Below are positions 1-11,633 of a stretch of 64,000 nt of DNA, in pieces. The notes beneath the pieces were generated by a model. That model was given only the letters and a program-made list of their open reading frames with translations. It was not told the DNA's origin and did not search any database. A program made the translations under genes and the position numbers. The stretch is from contig JACEFZ010027934.1 in NCBI GenBank assembly GCA_014155875.1, positions 186,001 to 250,000 of the forward strand, written 5' to 3'. How positions within the stretch are numbered: position 1 is the first letter of the stretch; every line of letters starts with the position of its first letter. Origin of the DNA: Cepaea nemoralis (Eukaryota; Mollusca; Gastropoda; Stylommatophora; Helicidae).

Positions 1-49
1 TTACATGGTAGTGTCTAGGTCATATTACATTGTGTTGTCTAGGTCATAT

Positions 50-192
50 CTTCTTCTTCTGCGTTCATCCAGAGTTTTTTTTTTCGGACGTGATTGCGTT
101 GTGCCTGTTTACAGCAGAGCTGTGTTCTTGCGCCGTTAGGCCGACACATCCGACTTCTGCGGGAATTTGTTGACCGGGTTAACCTTCCCATG
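50..192 (-). mobile_element. SINE S1, copy 1
   Basis: A 143-bp insert in the satellite, flanked by the repeated 13 bp GTCTAGGTCATAT (37-49 and 193-205), which fits a target-site duplication. Its reverse complement matches the copies at 7283-7422 and 58055-58203. Shared landmarks are the ACACATCCG block and a 3' end reading GATGAACGCAGAAGAAGAAG. It has no open frame of note. The family is called S1 here; I see no convincing tRNA A and B boxes, so SINE is a structural guess. Confidence 0.75.
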
Positions 193-541
193 GTCTAGGT
201 CATATTACATGGTAGTGTCTAGTTCATATTACATGGTAGTGTCTAGGTCATATTACATGGTAGTGTCTAGCTCATATTACATATTGGTGTCTAGGTTATA
301 TTACATGGTAGTGTCTAGGTCATATTACATAGTGGTGTCTAGGTCATATTATATGGTAGTGTCTAGGTCCTATTACATAGTAGTGTGTCTAGGTCCTATT
401 ACATAGTAGTGTGTCTAGGTCCTATTACATAGTAGTGTGTCTAGGTCCTATTACATAGTAGTGTGTCTAGGTCCTATTACATAGTAGTGTGTCTAGGTCC
501 TATTACATAGTAGTGTGTCTAGGTCCTATTACATAGTAGTG

Positions 542-1037
542 TGTATAAAATAAAAAACAAATCACACAACAGCACGTTGCTCTTTGGTTGTACACTCTGT
601 AAGTACAGGTGCCACTTTGGTTATGCGCTGCGCATGCGCATGAGACACCTAACGCCACCTGACGAACGGGAATAAAAAGTTCGATGTTGCTGTCATCTAA
701 TGTTTTTTATTTCGCATATCATTTACAGGACATCGCTGTCAACATCAGCATCTTTCAGCTGATTGTTGATTTCTTGGCAAGATTACGCTCAGTAGTTTGC
801 CATTGCTTTCTGAGCGGCCGGCTCACATACCCCGTAAGTCACGGCCGCCGCCAGAACCCCTACAGATTCTCGCCGTACGTCACGCCACTCACGGGAGTAC
901 ACGGGATCACGGAGAAAGACGTTACACCAATAGGCCAGGTGAGTCGTCGTCATCTAATGACACTTGTAGAAAACACCAGCGACATTTACATGCCATCCCA
1001 CAGAACTGTGCGCTTACTTATTGACTCGCCCTCGTAC
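542..1037. other. Non-satellite island in the array, copy 1
   Basis: About 495 bp of unique-looking DNA inside the satellite. It includes the palindrome TGCGCATGCGCA near 630. A piece at 785-822 matches, in reverse, the N repeat family seen at 44,742 and elsewhere. The right end (about 985-1035) resembles the terminal sequence of the mariner element at 23,956-24,535 (ACTTACTTATTGACT-like, then CCCTCGTA). Open frames here (127 and 75 codons) have no recognisable domain. An acceptor-like tract before position 734 and a donor-like GGTGAGTC near 940 bracket about 210 bp of open frame, but overlap with dispersed repeats argues against an exon. Confidence 0.6.
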
Positions 1038-3264
1038 ATTGTAGTGTGTCTAGGTTATAATACATAATAGCGTCTAGGTCATATTATATAGTAGTGTCTT
1101 TGTCATATTACATAGTAGTGTCTTGGTTATATTACATAGTAATGTCTAGGTCATATTACATAGTAATGTCTGTGTCATATACATAGTAATGTCTGTGTCA
1201 TATTACATGGTAGTGTCTAGGTCATATTACATGGTAGTGTCTAGGTCATATTACATGGTAGTGTCTAGGTCATATTACATGGTAGTGTCTAGGTAATATT
1301 AAATGGTAGTGTCTAGGTCATATTACATGGTAGTGTCTAGGTCATATTACATGGTAGTGTCTAGGTCATATTACATGGTAGTGTATAGGTCATATTACAT
1401 GGTAGTGTCTAGGTCATATTATATGGTAGTGTCTAGGTCATATTACATAGTGGTGTCTTTGTCATATTACATAGTAGTGTCTTGGTTATATTACATAGTA
1501 ATGTCTAGGTCATATTACATAGTAATGTCTGTGTCATATACATAGTAATGTCTGTGTCATATTACATGGTAGTGTCTAGGTCATATTACATGGTAGTGTC
1601 TAGGTCATATTACATGGTAGTGTCTAGGTCATATTACATGGTAGTGTCTAGGTAATATTAAATGGTAGTGTCTAGGTCATATTACATGGTAGTGTCTAGG
1701 TCATATTACATGGTAGTGTCTAGGTCATATTACATGGTAGTGTATAGGTCATATTACATGGTAGTGTCTAGGTCATATTATATGGTAGTGTCTAGGTCAT
1801 ATTACATAGTGGTGTCTAGGTCATATTACATGGTAGTGTGTAGGTCATATTACATGGTAGTATCTAGGTCATATTACATGGTAGTGTATAGGTCATATTA
1901 CGTGGTAGTGTCTAGGTCCTATTACATGGTAGTGTCTAAGTCATATTACACGGTAGTGTCTAGGTTATATTACATTGTAGTGTCTAGGTCATATTACATG
2001 GTAGTGTCTAGGTCCTATTACATGGTAGTGTCTAGGTCCTATTACATGGTAGTGTCTAGGTCATATTACATGGTAGTGTTTAGGTCATATTACATGGTAG
2101 TGTCTAGGTCATATTACATGGTAGTGTCTAGGTCATATTACATGGTGGTGTCTAGGTTATATTACATGGTAGTGTTTAGGTCATATTACATGATAGTGTC
2201 TAGGTTATATTACATGGTAGTGTCTAGGTTATATTACATGGTAGTGTCTAGGTCATATTACATGGTAGTGTCTAGGTTATATTACATGGTAGTGTCTAGG
2301 TTATATTACATGGTAGTGTCTAGGTTATATTACATGCTAGTGTCTAGGTTATATTACATGGTAGTGTCTAGGTTATATTACATGGTAGTGTCTAGGTTAT
2401 ATTACATGGCAGTGTCTAGGTTATATTACATGGTAGTGTTTAGGTCATATTACATGATAGTGTCTAGGTATATTACATGTAGTGTCTAGGTTATATTACA
2501 TGTAGTGTCTAGGTCATATTACATGGTAGTGTCTAGGTTATATTACATGGTAGTGTTTAGGTTAATATTACATGGTAGTGTCTAGGTCATATTACATGGT
2601 AGTGTCTAGGTTATATTACATGGTAGTGTCTAGGTTATATTACATGGTAGTGTCTAGGTTATATTACACGGTAGTGTCTAGGTTATATTACATGGTAGTG
2701 TCTAGGTTATATTACATGGTAGTGTCTAGGTTATATTACATGGTAGTGTTTAGGTTATATTACATGGTAGTGTCTAGGTTATATTACATGGTAGTGTCTA
2801 GGTTATATTACATGGTAGTGTCTAGGTTATATTACATGGTAGTGTCTAGGTTATATTACATGGTAGTGTTTAGGTTATATTACATGGTAGTGTCTAGGTT
2901 ATATTACATGGTAGTGTTTAGGTTATATTACATGGTAGTGTTTAGGTTATATTACATGGTAGTGTCTAGGTCATATTACATGGTAGTGTCTAGGTCATAT
3001 TACATGGTAGTGTCTAGGTCATATTACATGGTAGTGTTTAGGTCATATTACATGGTAGTGTCTAGGTCATATTACATGGTAGTGTCTAGGTCATATTACA
3101 TGGTAGTGCCTAGGTCATATTACATGGTAGTGTCTAGGTCATATTACATGGTAGTGTCTAGGTCATATTACATGGTAGTGCCTAGGTCATATTACATGGT
3201 AGTGCCTAGGTCATATTACATGGTAGTGTCTAGGTCATATTACATTGTGTTGTCTAGGTCATAT

Positions 3265-3407
3265 CTTCTTCTTCTGCGTTCATCCAGAGTTTTTTTTTTC
3301 GGACGTGATTGCGTTGTGCCTGTTTACAGCAGAGCTGTGTTCTTGCGCCGTTAGGCCGACACATCCGACTTCTGCGGGAATTTGTTGACCGGGTTAACCT
3401 TCCCATG
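3265..3407 (-). mobile_element. SINE S1, copy 2 (duplicated)
   Basis: This is the same insertion as at 50-192, shifted by exactly 3,215 bp. It was therefore copied with the surrounding segment and did not arise by a separate transposition. Confidence 0.8.
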
Positions 3408-3756
3408 GTCTAGGTCATATTACATGGTAGTGTCTAGTTCATATTACATGGTAGTGTCTAGGTCATATTACATGGTAGTGTCTAGCTCATATTACATATT
3501 GGTGTCTAGGTTATATTACATGGTAGTGTCTAGGTCATATTACATAGTGGTGTCTAGGTCATATTATATGGTAGTGTCTAGGTCCTATTACATAGTAGTG
3601 TGTCTAGGTCCTATTACATAGTAGTGTGTCTAGGTCCTATTACATAGTAGTGTGTCTAGGTCCTATTACATAGTAGTGTGTCTAGGTCCTATTACATAGT
3701 AGTGTGTCTAGGTCCTATTACATAGTAGTGTGTCTAGGTCCTATTACATAGTAGTG

Positions 3757-4252
3757 TGTATACAATAAAAAACAAATCACACAACAGCACGTTGCTCTTT
3801 GGTTGTACACTCTGTAAGTACAGGTGCCACTTTGGTTATGCGCTGCGCATGCGCATGAGACACCTAACGCCACCTGACGAACGGGAATAAAAAGTTCGAT
3901 GTTGCTGTCATCTAATGTTTTTTATTTCGCATATCATTTACAGGACATCGCTGTCAACATCAGCATCTTTCAGCTGATTGTTGATTTCTTGGCAAGATTA
4001 CGCTCAGTAGTTTGCCATTGCTTTCTGAGCGGCCGGCTCACATACCCCGTAAGTCACGGCCGCCGCCAGAACCCCTACAGATTCTCGCCGTACGTCACGC
4101 CACTCACGGGAGTACACGGGATCACGGAGAAAGACGTTACACCAATAGGCCAGGTGAGTCGTCGTCATCTAATGACACTTGTAGAAAACACCAGCGACAT
4201 TTACATGCCATCCCACAGAACTGTGCGCTTACTTATTGACTCGCCCTCGTAC
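3757..4252. other. Non-satellite island in the array, copy 2
   Basis: Near-identical copy of the island at 542-1037, carried by the 3,215-bp duplication. Confidence 0.7.
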
Positions 4253-7200
4253 ATTGTAGTGTGTCTAGGTTATAATACATAATAGCGTCTAGGTCATATT
4301 ATATAGTAGTGTCTTTGTCATATTACATAGTAGTGTCTTGGTTATATTACATAGTAATGTCTAGGTCATATTACATAGTAATGTCTGTGTCATATACATA
4401 GTAATGTCTGTGTCATATTACATGGTAGTGTCTAGGTCATATTACATGGTAGTGTCTAGGTCATATTACATGGTAGTGTCTAGGTCATATTACATGGTAG
4501 TGTCTAGGTAATATTAAATGGTAGTGTCTAGGTCATATTACATGGTAGTGTCTAGGTCATATTACATGGTAGTGTCTAGGTCATATTACATGGTAGTGTA
4601 TAGGTCATATTACATGGTAGTGTCTAGGTCATATTATATGGTAGTGTCTAGGTCATATTACATAGTGGTGTCTTTGTCATATTACATAGTAGTGTCTTGG
4701 TTATATTACATAGTAATGTCTAGGTCATATTACATAGTAATGTCTGTGTCATATACATAGTAATGTCTGTGTCATATTACATGGTAGTGTCTAGGTCATA
4801 TTACATGGTAGTGTCTAGGTCATATTACATGGTAGTGTCTAGGTCATATTACATGGTAGTGTCTAGGTAATATTAAATGGTAGTGTCTAGGTCATATTAC
4901 ATGGTAGTGTCTAGGTCATATTACATGGTAGTGTCTAGGTCATATTACATGGTAGTGTATAGGTCATATTACATGGTAGTGTCTAGGTCATATTATATGG
5001 TAGTGTCTAGGTCATATTACATAGTGGTGTCTAGGTCATATTACATGGTAGTGTCTAGGTCATATTACATGGTAGTATCTAGGTCATATTACATGGTAGT
5101 GTATAGGTCATATTACGTGGTAGTGTCTAGGTCCTATTACATGGTAGTGTCTAAGTCATATTACACGGTAGTGTCTAGGTTATATTACATTGTAGTGTCT
5201 AGGTCATATTACATGGTAGTGTCTAGGTCCTATTACATGGTAGTGTCTAGGTCCTATTACATGGTAGTGTCTAGGTCATATTACATGGTAGTGTTTAGGT
5301 CATATTACATGGTAGTGTCTAGGTCATATTACATGGTAGTGTCTAGGTCATATTACATGGTGGTGTCTAGGTTATATTACATGGTAGTGTTTAGGTCATA
5401 TTACATGATAGTGTCTAGGTTATATTACATGGTAGTGTCTAGGTTATATTACATGGTAGTGTCTAGGTCATATTACATGGTAGTGTCTAGGTTATATTAC
5501 ATGGTAGTGTCTAGGTTATATTACATGGTAGTGTCTAGGTTATATTACATGCTAGTGTCTAGGTTATATTACATGGTAGTGTCTAGGTTATATTACATGG
5601 TAGTGTCTAGGTTATATTACATGGTAGTGTCTAGGTTATATTACATGGTAGTGTTTAGGTTATATTACATGGTAGTGTCTAGGTAATATTACATGGTGGT
5701 GTCTAGGTTATATTACATGGTAGTGTTTAGGTCATATTACATGGTAGTGTCTAGGTTATATTACATGGTGGTGTCTAGGTTATATTACATGGTAGTGTTT
5801 AGGTCATATTACATGATAGTGTCTAGGTTATATTACATGGTAGTGTCTAGGTTATATTACATGGTAGTGTCTAGGTCATATTACATGGTAGTGTCTAGGT
5901 TATATTACATGGTAGTGTTTAGGTTATATTACATGGTAGTGTCTAGGTCATATTACATGGTAGTGTCTAGGTTATATTACATGGTAGTGTCTAGGTTATA
6001 TTACATGGTAGTGTCTAGGTTATATTACATGGTAGTGTCTAGGTTATATTACATGGTAGTGTCTAGGTTATATTACATGGTAGTGTCTAGGTTATATTAC
6101 ATGGTAGTGTTTAGGTTATATTACATGGTAGTGTCTAGGTTATATTACATGGTAGTGTCTAGGTTATATTACATGGTAGTGTCTAGGTTATATTACATGG
6201 TAGTGTCTAGGTTATATTACATGGTAGTGTTTAGGTTATATTACATGGTAGTGTCTAGGTTATATTACATGGTAGTGTTTAGGTTATATTACATGGTAGT
6301 GTTTAGGTTATATTACATGGTAGTGTCTAGGTTATATTACATGGTAGTGTCTAGGTTATATTACATGGTAGTGTCTAGGTTATATTACATGGTAGTGTCT
6401 AGGTTATATTACATGGTAGTGTTCTAGGTTATATTACATGGTAGTGTCTAGGTTATATTACATGGTAGTGTCTAGGTTATATTACATGGTAGTGTCTAGG
6501 TTATATTACATGGTAGTGTCTAGGTTATATTACATGGTAGTGTCTAGGTTATATTACATGGTAGTGTCTAGGTATATTACATTGTAGTGTTTAGGTTATA
6601 TTACATGGTAGTGTCTAGGTTATATTACATGGTAGTGTCTAGGTTATATTACATGGTAGTGTCTAGGTTATATTACATGGTAGTGTCTAGGTTATATTAC
6701 ATAGGTAGTGTCTAGGTCATATTACATGGTAGTGTCTAGGTCATATTACATGGTAGTGTCTAGGTTATATTACATGGTAGTGTCTAGGTTATATTACATG
6801 GTAGTGTCTAGGTTATATTACATGGTAGTGTCTAGGTATATTACATGGTAGTGTCTAGGTTATATTACATGGTAGTGTCTAGGTTATATTACATGGTAGT
6901 GTCTAGGTCATATTACATGGTAGTGTCTAGGTTATATTACATGGTAGTGTCTAGGTTATATTACATGGTAGTGTCTAGGTCATATTACATGGTAGTGTCT
7001 AGGTCATACTACATGGTAGTGTCTAGGTCATATTACATGGTAGTGTCTAGGTTATATTACATAGTAGTGTTTAGGTTATATTACATGGTAGTGTCTAGGT
7101 TATATTACATGGTAGTGTCTTAGGTCATATTACATGGTAGTGTCTAGGTCATATTACATGGTAGTGTCTAGGTCATATTACATGGTAGTGTCTAGGTCAT

Positions 7201-7282
7201 ATTACATGGTAGTGTCTAAGTCATATTACATAGTAGTGTTTAGGTTATATTACATGGTAGTGTCTAAGTCATATTACATAGT

Positions 7283-7422
7283 CCCAGGAATGCTACCTGG
7301 TCAAAAAAGCACGCTAAAGCCGGATGTGTTGGCCTACGGGTTTCGGCCCAAGGGCGCATAACTTAGACACACCGCAGTCACACCTGAAAAAGAAAACACT
7401 CCGGATGAACGCAAAGAAGAAG
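7283..7422 (+). mobile_element. SINE S1, copy 3
   Basis: A 140-bp insert in the last part of the 24-bp satellite, flanked by the 12-bp duplication ATATTACATAGT (7271-7282 and 7423-7434). The satellite phase resumes exactly after the second copy, so the repeat is a true duplication and not just the next satellite unit. The element ends in an AAAGAAGAAGA tail. Confidence 0.8.
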
Positions 7423-7434
7423 ATATTACATAGT

Positions 7435-7650
7435 GGTGTCTAGGTCATATTACATGGTAATATCTAGGTCATATACATAGTAGCATGTAGGTCATATTAC
7501 ATAGTCGTGTCTAGGCCATATTACATAGTAATGTTTAGGTCGTATTACATAGTAGTGTCTAGGTCATATTATCTAGTGTGTATAGATCATATTATCTAGT
7601 GTGTATAGGTCATATTACACAGTCATGTACCTAGTTCTAGGTCACTGCTA
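7435..7650. repeat. Decayed edge of the 24-bp satellite
   Basis: Degenerate 24-bp units with substitutions and indels mark the right margin of the array, as expected where unequal exchange no longer homogenises units. Confidence 0.7.
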
Positions 7651-7745
7651 TGAAACATCGTCTAGACACAATGGCAAACTACTGACCGTAACATGACTGG
7701 AAACTAACCCGGGGTTGAACGCAATGCCATGTAAAACAATGCAAT
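7650..7745 (+). repeat. Partial copy of dispersed N repeat
   Basis: Contains ATGGCAAACTACTGACCGTA and a GGGGTTGAACGCAATG-like segment, matching the 3' half of the family represented at 44,742-44,970. Truncated and diverged. Confidence 0.5.
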
Positions 7746-7845
7746 ATTTGTTTGCGTATGTCAGATTCAATGTGTTTTCTAGAGGCAGGGACATGTGGCA
7801 GGACAAATCCCACCTGTTTACAGACATGTCTCGAAGCTAGGGCCT

Positions 7846-9090
7846 ACTACAGGTCTGTGATGTGATAGCGACATATCCCGAAGTTATAACTACAGGTCTG
7901 TGATGTGATAGAAATATATCCCCAAGCTATAACTACAGGTCTGTGATGTGATAGAAATATATCCCCAACCTAGAACTACAGGTATGTGATGTGATAGCTA
8001 CATGTTCCGAAGTTAGAAATACAGGTCTGTGATGTGATAGAAATATATCCCCAAGCTATAACTAGGCCTACAGGTCTGTGATGTGATAGAAATATATCCC
8101 CAAGCTAGAACTACAGGTCTGTGATGTGATAGCTACATGTCCCGAAGTTAGAACTACAGGTCTGTGATAAGATAGAAATATATCCCCAGGCTAGAACTAC
8201 AGGTCTGTGATGTGATAGCGACATGTCCCGAAGTTAGAACTACAGGTCTGTGATGTGATAGAAATATATCCCCAGGCTAGAGCTACAGGTCTGTGATGTG
8301 ATAGAGATATATCCCCAGGCTAGAACTACAGGTCTGTGATGTGATAGAGAGATATCCCGAAACTAGAATTACATGTCTGTGATGTGATAGAGATATATTT
8401 CCAAGCCAGAACTATAGGTCTGTGATGTGATAGAGATATATCTCGAAGCTATAACTACAGGTATGTGATGTGATAGAGATATATCCCCAAGCTAGAACTA
8501 CAGGTCTGTGATGTGAAAGAGATATATCTCCAAGCTAGAACTACAGGTCTGTGATGTGAATAGAGATATCTTGAGCTAGCTACAGGTCTGTGATGTGATA
8601 GAAATATATCCCCAGGCTAGAGCTACAGGTCTGTGATGTGATAGAGATATATCCCCAGGCTAGAACTACAGGTCTGTGATGTGATAGAGATATATTCCCA
8701 AAGTTAGAACTACAGGTCTGTGATGTGATAGAGATATATCCCAAAGTTAGAACTACAGGTCTGTGATGTGATAGAGATATATCCCGAAGCTAGAACTACA
8801 TGTCTGTGATGTGATAGAGATATATCCCAAAGTTAGAACTACAGGTCTGTGATGTGATAGAGATATATCCCAAAGTTAGAACTACAGGTCTGTGATGTGA
8901 TAGAAATATATCCCCAAGCTATAACTAGGCCTACAGGTCTGTGATGTGATAGAAATATATCCCCAGGCTAGAACTACAGGTCTGTGATATGAAAGCGACA
9001 TGTCCCGACGCTAGAACTACAGGTCTGTGATGTGATAGAAATATATCCCCAAGCTAGAACTACAGGTCTGTGATGTGATAGCAACTACAG
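7846..9090. repeat. 43-bp satellite
   Basis: About 29 head-to-tail units with core CTACAGGTCTGTGATGTGAT followed by an AGAAATATATCCCCAAGCTA-like spacer. The first half of each unit is far more conserved than the second half, in which CCCCAAGC, CCCGAAGT and CCCAAAGT variants alternate. No coding content. Confidence 0.93.
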
Positions 9091-10019
9091 ATCTGTGATG
9101 TGAGAGAGCCAGCACATGTCGCAGGCTTGAATGCACGGACAGGTGGACAGCCTTTCTCTCACTTAGTGAGACGACGAACGTAGCGTGGAACCCTCGTCTG
9201 ACCCCGCTCACGACATTATCAGAGTAGCTACCTATCAACTACGCCAACGCGGAATGACCGTCGTGCCTACAACCAGTATGTCCCTGGGACATTCCCCTCC
9301 GTGTGACATTGTTGATGAAGACTGAGCACCAACGAGTTGGCCGGAGCTGTTATAATGTCGATTAACCATCAACCACAATTCATATTTAACATATGTTACT
9401 CCAGGTACTCCCCCATACAAAGTGTTTCTCAGTTTTCAATTTGCGTCACGAAAACACAAACCGCAATGTCATTTCACGTACACACAGACCCACAATAAAA
9501 CTGTCCACTCAAGCACCCATTTTGTACATCAGAACGGAACCCCTTTGTTACAAGCTTACATCTGAATACATTGCTCATGTACCCGAAGAGAATGTTTCAC
9601 TTTATTCCACATTCACCCGCTGAAGTGTCGGCTCCCAGAATTATATATTGCTTGTTAAGTCTTGCCCCATATATTTATTTCTTTTTGCTCCGGGTTGTGT
9701 TATATGTACCACGAGGTACACAAGACAGACAATTTACCACTCAACAAACACAAGACAGGCAATTTACCACTCAACATTCATAATTTAGTGTGCTGACATT
9801 TTATTATCTTTTGGTTCGATCCACTCATGAATACGCTGATAGCTGACCGGATATCCGTGGGTATACTTTCGTCTAACCCACAAGTGGTAAGCATTGATAG
9901 TCAACTGTTGGTACATTGTGGTTTCCGTTGGTCGAACCCACTCATGAAACAGGTAACTAACTGATCAGCTGCACTTGAACGTGGACTCATCGATCAAGAA
10001 GCGACGGCAAACTTTATCG
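9091..10019. other. No gene seen; short local repeats
   Basis: No ORF here has a recognisable domain. A 31-bp direct repeat built on CAATTTACCACTCAACA occurs at about 9720-9780. At 9815-9960 two degenerate units share CCACTCATGAA and GGTACATTGTGGT-like motifs, and similar motifs recur at 11,085-11,200. Confidence 0.6.
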
Positions 10020-10445
10020 TACAGTCCATGACATGTGACGCCAGTGATGTCTGTCCACTGCCCTCTGTTATGTGTGCTGCCAATCATCTCTGAGACTGAT
10101 GTTCCTCCATGCCATGATGTAAAACTGTCCAGCTTCTTTTCTCTTGGTCTCTCTGCCTCTCTTTCACTCCAGCTGTATCGTTGTGACGACGAATTTTCCC
10201 AGCTTTTCCCTTCTCATGACGCGCCACAGATTGTGGATTGTCTTCTGACGCGAGTAACCAGTTCTCTTTGTCGCTTAAGTTCTTTTAAAATATCTTTATT
10301 GTACTTTCTATCCGTTCACACTGTTCTTATAATTCTTCAATAAAACCACACCTCACAGCCTCCACATAATTTCTCACTGGTCTGTTAATTGTCCATGATT
10401 CGCTTCAATACATCTGGATTGGCTTAATGTATCTCTTAACAACGC
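10020..10445 (-). pseudogene. LINE G-like 3' fragment
   Basis: On the minus strand this reads fragments such as VKRYIKPIQMY and WRNISLRDDW in several frames, resembling the C-terminal part of the LINE at 58,438-58,862. It is the tail of a non-LTR retrotransposon polymerase protein, downstream of the catalytic domain, with many stops. It lies directly downstream of another LINE fragment (10,446-10,945) on the same strand. Clade assignment is not possible from this piece. Confidence 0.55.
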
Positions 10446-10945
10446 TGAACTTCATCATCATCAAGAGCCCTGCCAGCTGGCTTAGGCATTCATGTCTCTC
10501 CACAGATCCCTGTCTTTGGTGTTCTGGATCAACTCTGCTGATGATATCCCCATACCACCATTCAATCCATCCAGCATAATTTATCTTGGTCTGCCTCTGC
10601 ACCTCTTCCCATTGATCTTTCCAGTTGTCACGATGTTCTCCAATGCTTCTCTTCTAATCACATGACCAAAGAAAGCTGTTTGTCTGTTTCTTATTGTTGT
10701 ATATACTGTTCTAGTTTCATTAGCCTCTTTCAGGCAATCATTGCGAATTACTTTGACAGTCCAAGGAATTCGCAACACTCGTCTTAGGAACCACATTTCT
10801 GTTGCTTCCAAGTTCTTCCTAATTTGTTCATTTGCATTCCAAGATTCACTGTCATACAGCAAAACGGGTTCTATATAGAACTTCAGCACTATCTTTCTTA
10901 CATTCAATGATACTGACTTATTGCATAAGATACTTTTCATATGTG
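10446..10945 (-). pseudogene. LINE reverse-transcriptase C-terminal fragment
   Basis: The minus strand encodes about 170 codons in two frames, including YIEPVLLYDSESW, MWFLRRVLRIPW, FGHVIRR and GKRCRGRPR. These are the thumb and C-terminal signatures found after the reverse-transcriptase domain in LINE C-type elements (compare 36,950-37,325). The catalytic palm is missing, so it is a 5'-truncated copy, and a frameshift splits it near 10,590. The 3' end runs into a GATGATGATG tail at about 10,450, typical of retrotransposed LINE ends. Confidence 0.75.
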
Positions 10946-11054
10946 AATGTGCCCCATTCTGTTCTTAATCTCTTATGTGCATATTCCATCTGATGTTATC
11001 AATGCCCCTATACCTGAACTTACTCAACGTACAACTGCCTTGAAAATCAACTTT

Positions 11055-11200
11055 GCGTTGGGGTTGACTGCAACGATCTGCAAAGAACGTACAACATTTA
11101 ACTGTCGGTACATTGTGCTATCCTTTTGTGTAACCTACACACGAAAACATGAATAGCTAACATTCGATACACCGTGTTATCCTTTAGTCTGTTGTTTGTC
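11055..11200 (+). repeat. Partial N repeat and degenerate minisatellite units
   Basis: TTGGGGTTGACTGCAACGAT at about 11,058 matches the end of the N repeat family. The following 100 bp holds two degenerate units with GGTACATTGTGCTATCCTTT-like motifs, similar to 9815-9960. Confidence 0.45.
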
Positions 11201-11202
11201 CA

Positions 11203-11490
11203 TCAAGAATGAATATGACCATTCATTTCATCCAGTGGGGTTGAAAGTATGGAGCCATGAGTTCTAATATGCCTGATAAGGCCTATTTTGGCTCGAAATG
11301 TTCTTTGACAATGTGGGCAAAGAATGCTTGGCGTTCCAGGAGGAGGATCTCCTGCAGTGGTTTTTCTGTCCAGCCGTTTCTTCACAGCTCTTGCAGTCCT
11401 GGTTGCTTCACAAGTGACTGTACCCTTATGTAATGATGTACGCCACGGATTACGGTCTTTAGCAGCAGTCTCCCAGGTGTCAACCACTCA
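11203..11490 (-). pseudogene. LINE D 3' end, 5'-truncated copy
   Basis: A 94-codon open stretch matches the last about 95 codons of LINE D (32,560-32,842), including RTARAVKKR and a C2H2-type finger CPHCQRTFRAKIGLIRH..H. It ends in the same MNGH..HS tail, and the 3' flank shares the GATGGACAAACAACA end. Only the C-terminal zinc-finger segment was inserted, as expected from incomplete reverse transcription. It cannot encode a functional polymerase. Confidence 0.85.
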
Positions 11491-11633
11491 TGAATACACT
11501 GGTGTTGCCGTGGTGGGTTGCTTCGTCGTCCACTGAAGAATTAACGTCAGCCTATCATTTCTTCTCATACTCAACGCCATTTTATGAGTTTTATCCGTTA
11601 AGCGTGTTGAATTGGCGGCTGTAGATGTTACTA

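Larger units (their letters stand above)
1..2405. repeat. 3,215-bp direct duplication, copy 1
   Basis: Position n in this copy matches n+3215 almost base for base, including the inserted SINE, the 26-bp variant block and the non-satellite island. The few differences include about 546-549 (TAAAAT against TACAAT) and about 1851 (GTGTG against GTGTC). Matching is lost near 2405, where the satellite phases diverge. It is either a recent segmental duplication or unequal exchange within the satellite, and an assembly artefact is not excluded. Confidence 0.9.
3216..5620. repeat. 3,215-bp direct duplication, copy 2
   Basis: This is the second copy of the block beginning at position 1. It carries the same SINE (3265-3407) and the same island (3757-4252). 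Beyond about 5620 the array continues with differently ordered 24-bp units and is longer than in copy 1. Confidence 0.9.
1..7282. repeat. 24-bp satellite array
   Basis: A tandem array of a 24-bp unit with core TCTAGGTCATATTACATGG; common variants swap TCA for TTA or TCC. Because 24 is a multiple of three, one plus-strand frame stays open for hundreds of codons and reads an 8-residue repeat (MVVSRSYY or MVVSRLYY). That is an artefact of the period and not a protein gene. At 372-541 and 3587-3756 the unit is lengthened to 26 bp by an extra GT. The array is interrupted by inserted elements at 50-192 and 3265-3407 and by non-repetitive islands at 542-1037 and 3757-4252. Confidence 0.95.

Noticed and set aside
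1662..7123. Long MVVSRSYY-repeat proteins
   Set aside because: The 24-bp satellite period is divisible by three. Frames end wherever an indel occurs, and no promoter or conserved start is seen.
1..7640. CRISPR array from regular 24-bp repeats
   Set aside because: Units are contiguous with no unique spacers, and the setting is eukaryotic with no cas genes.
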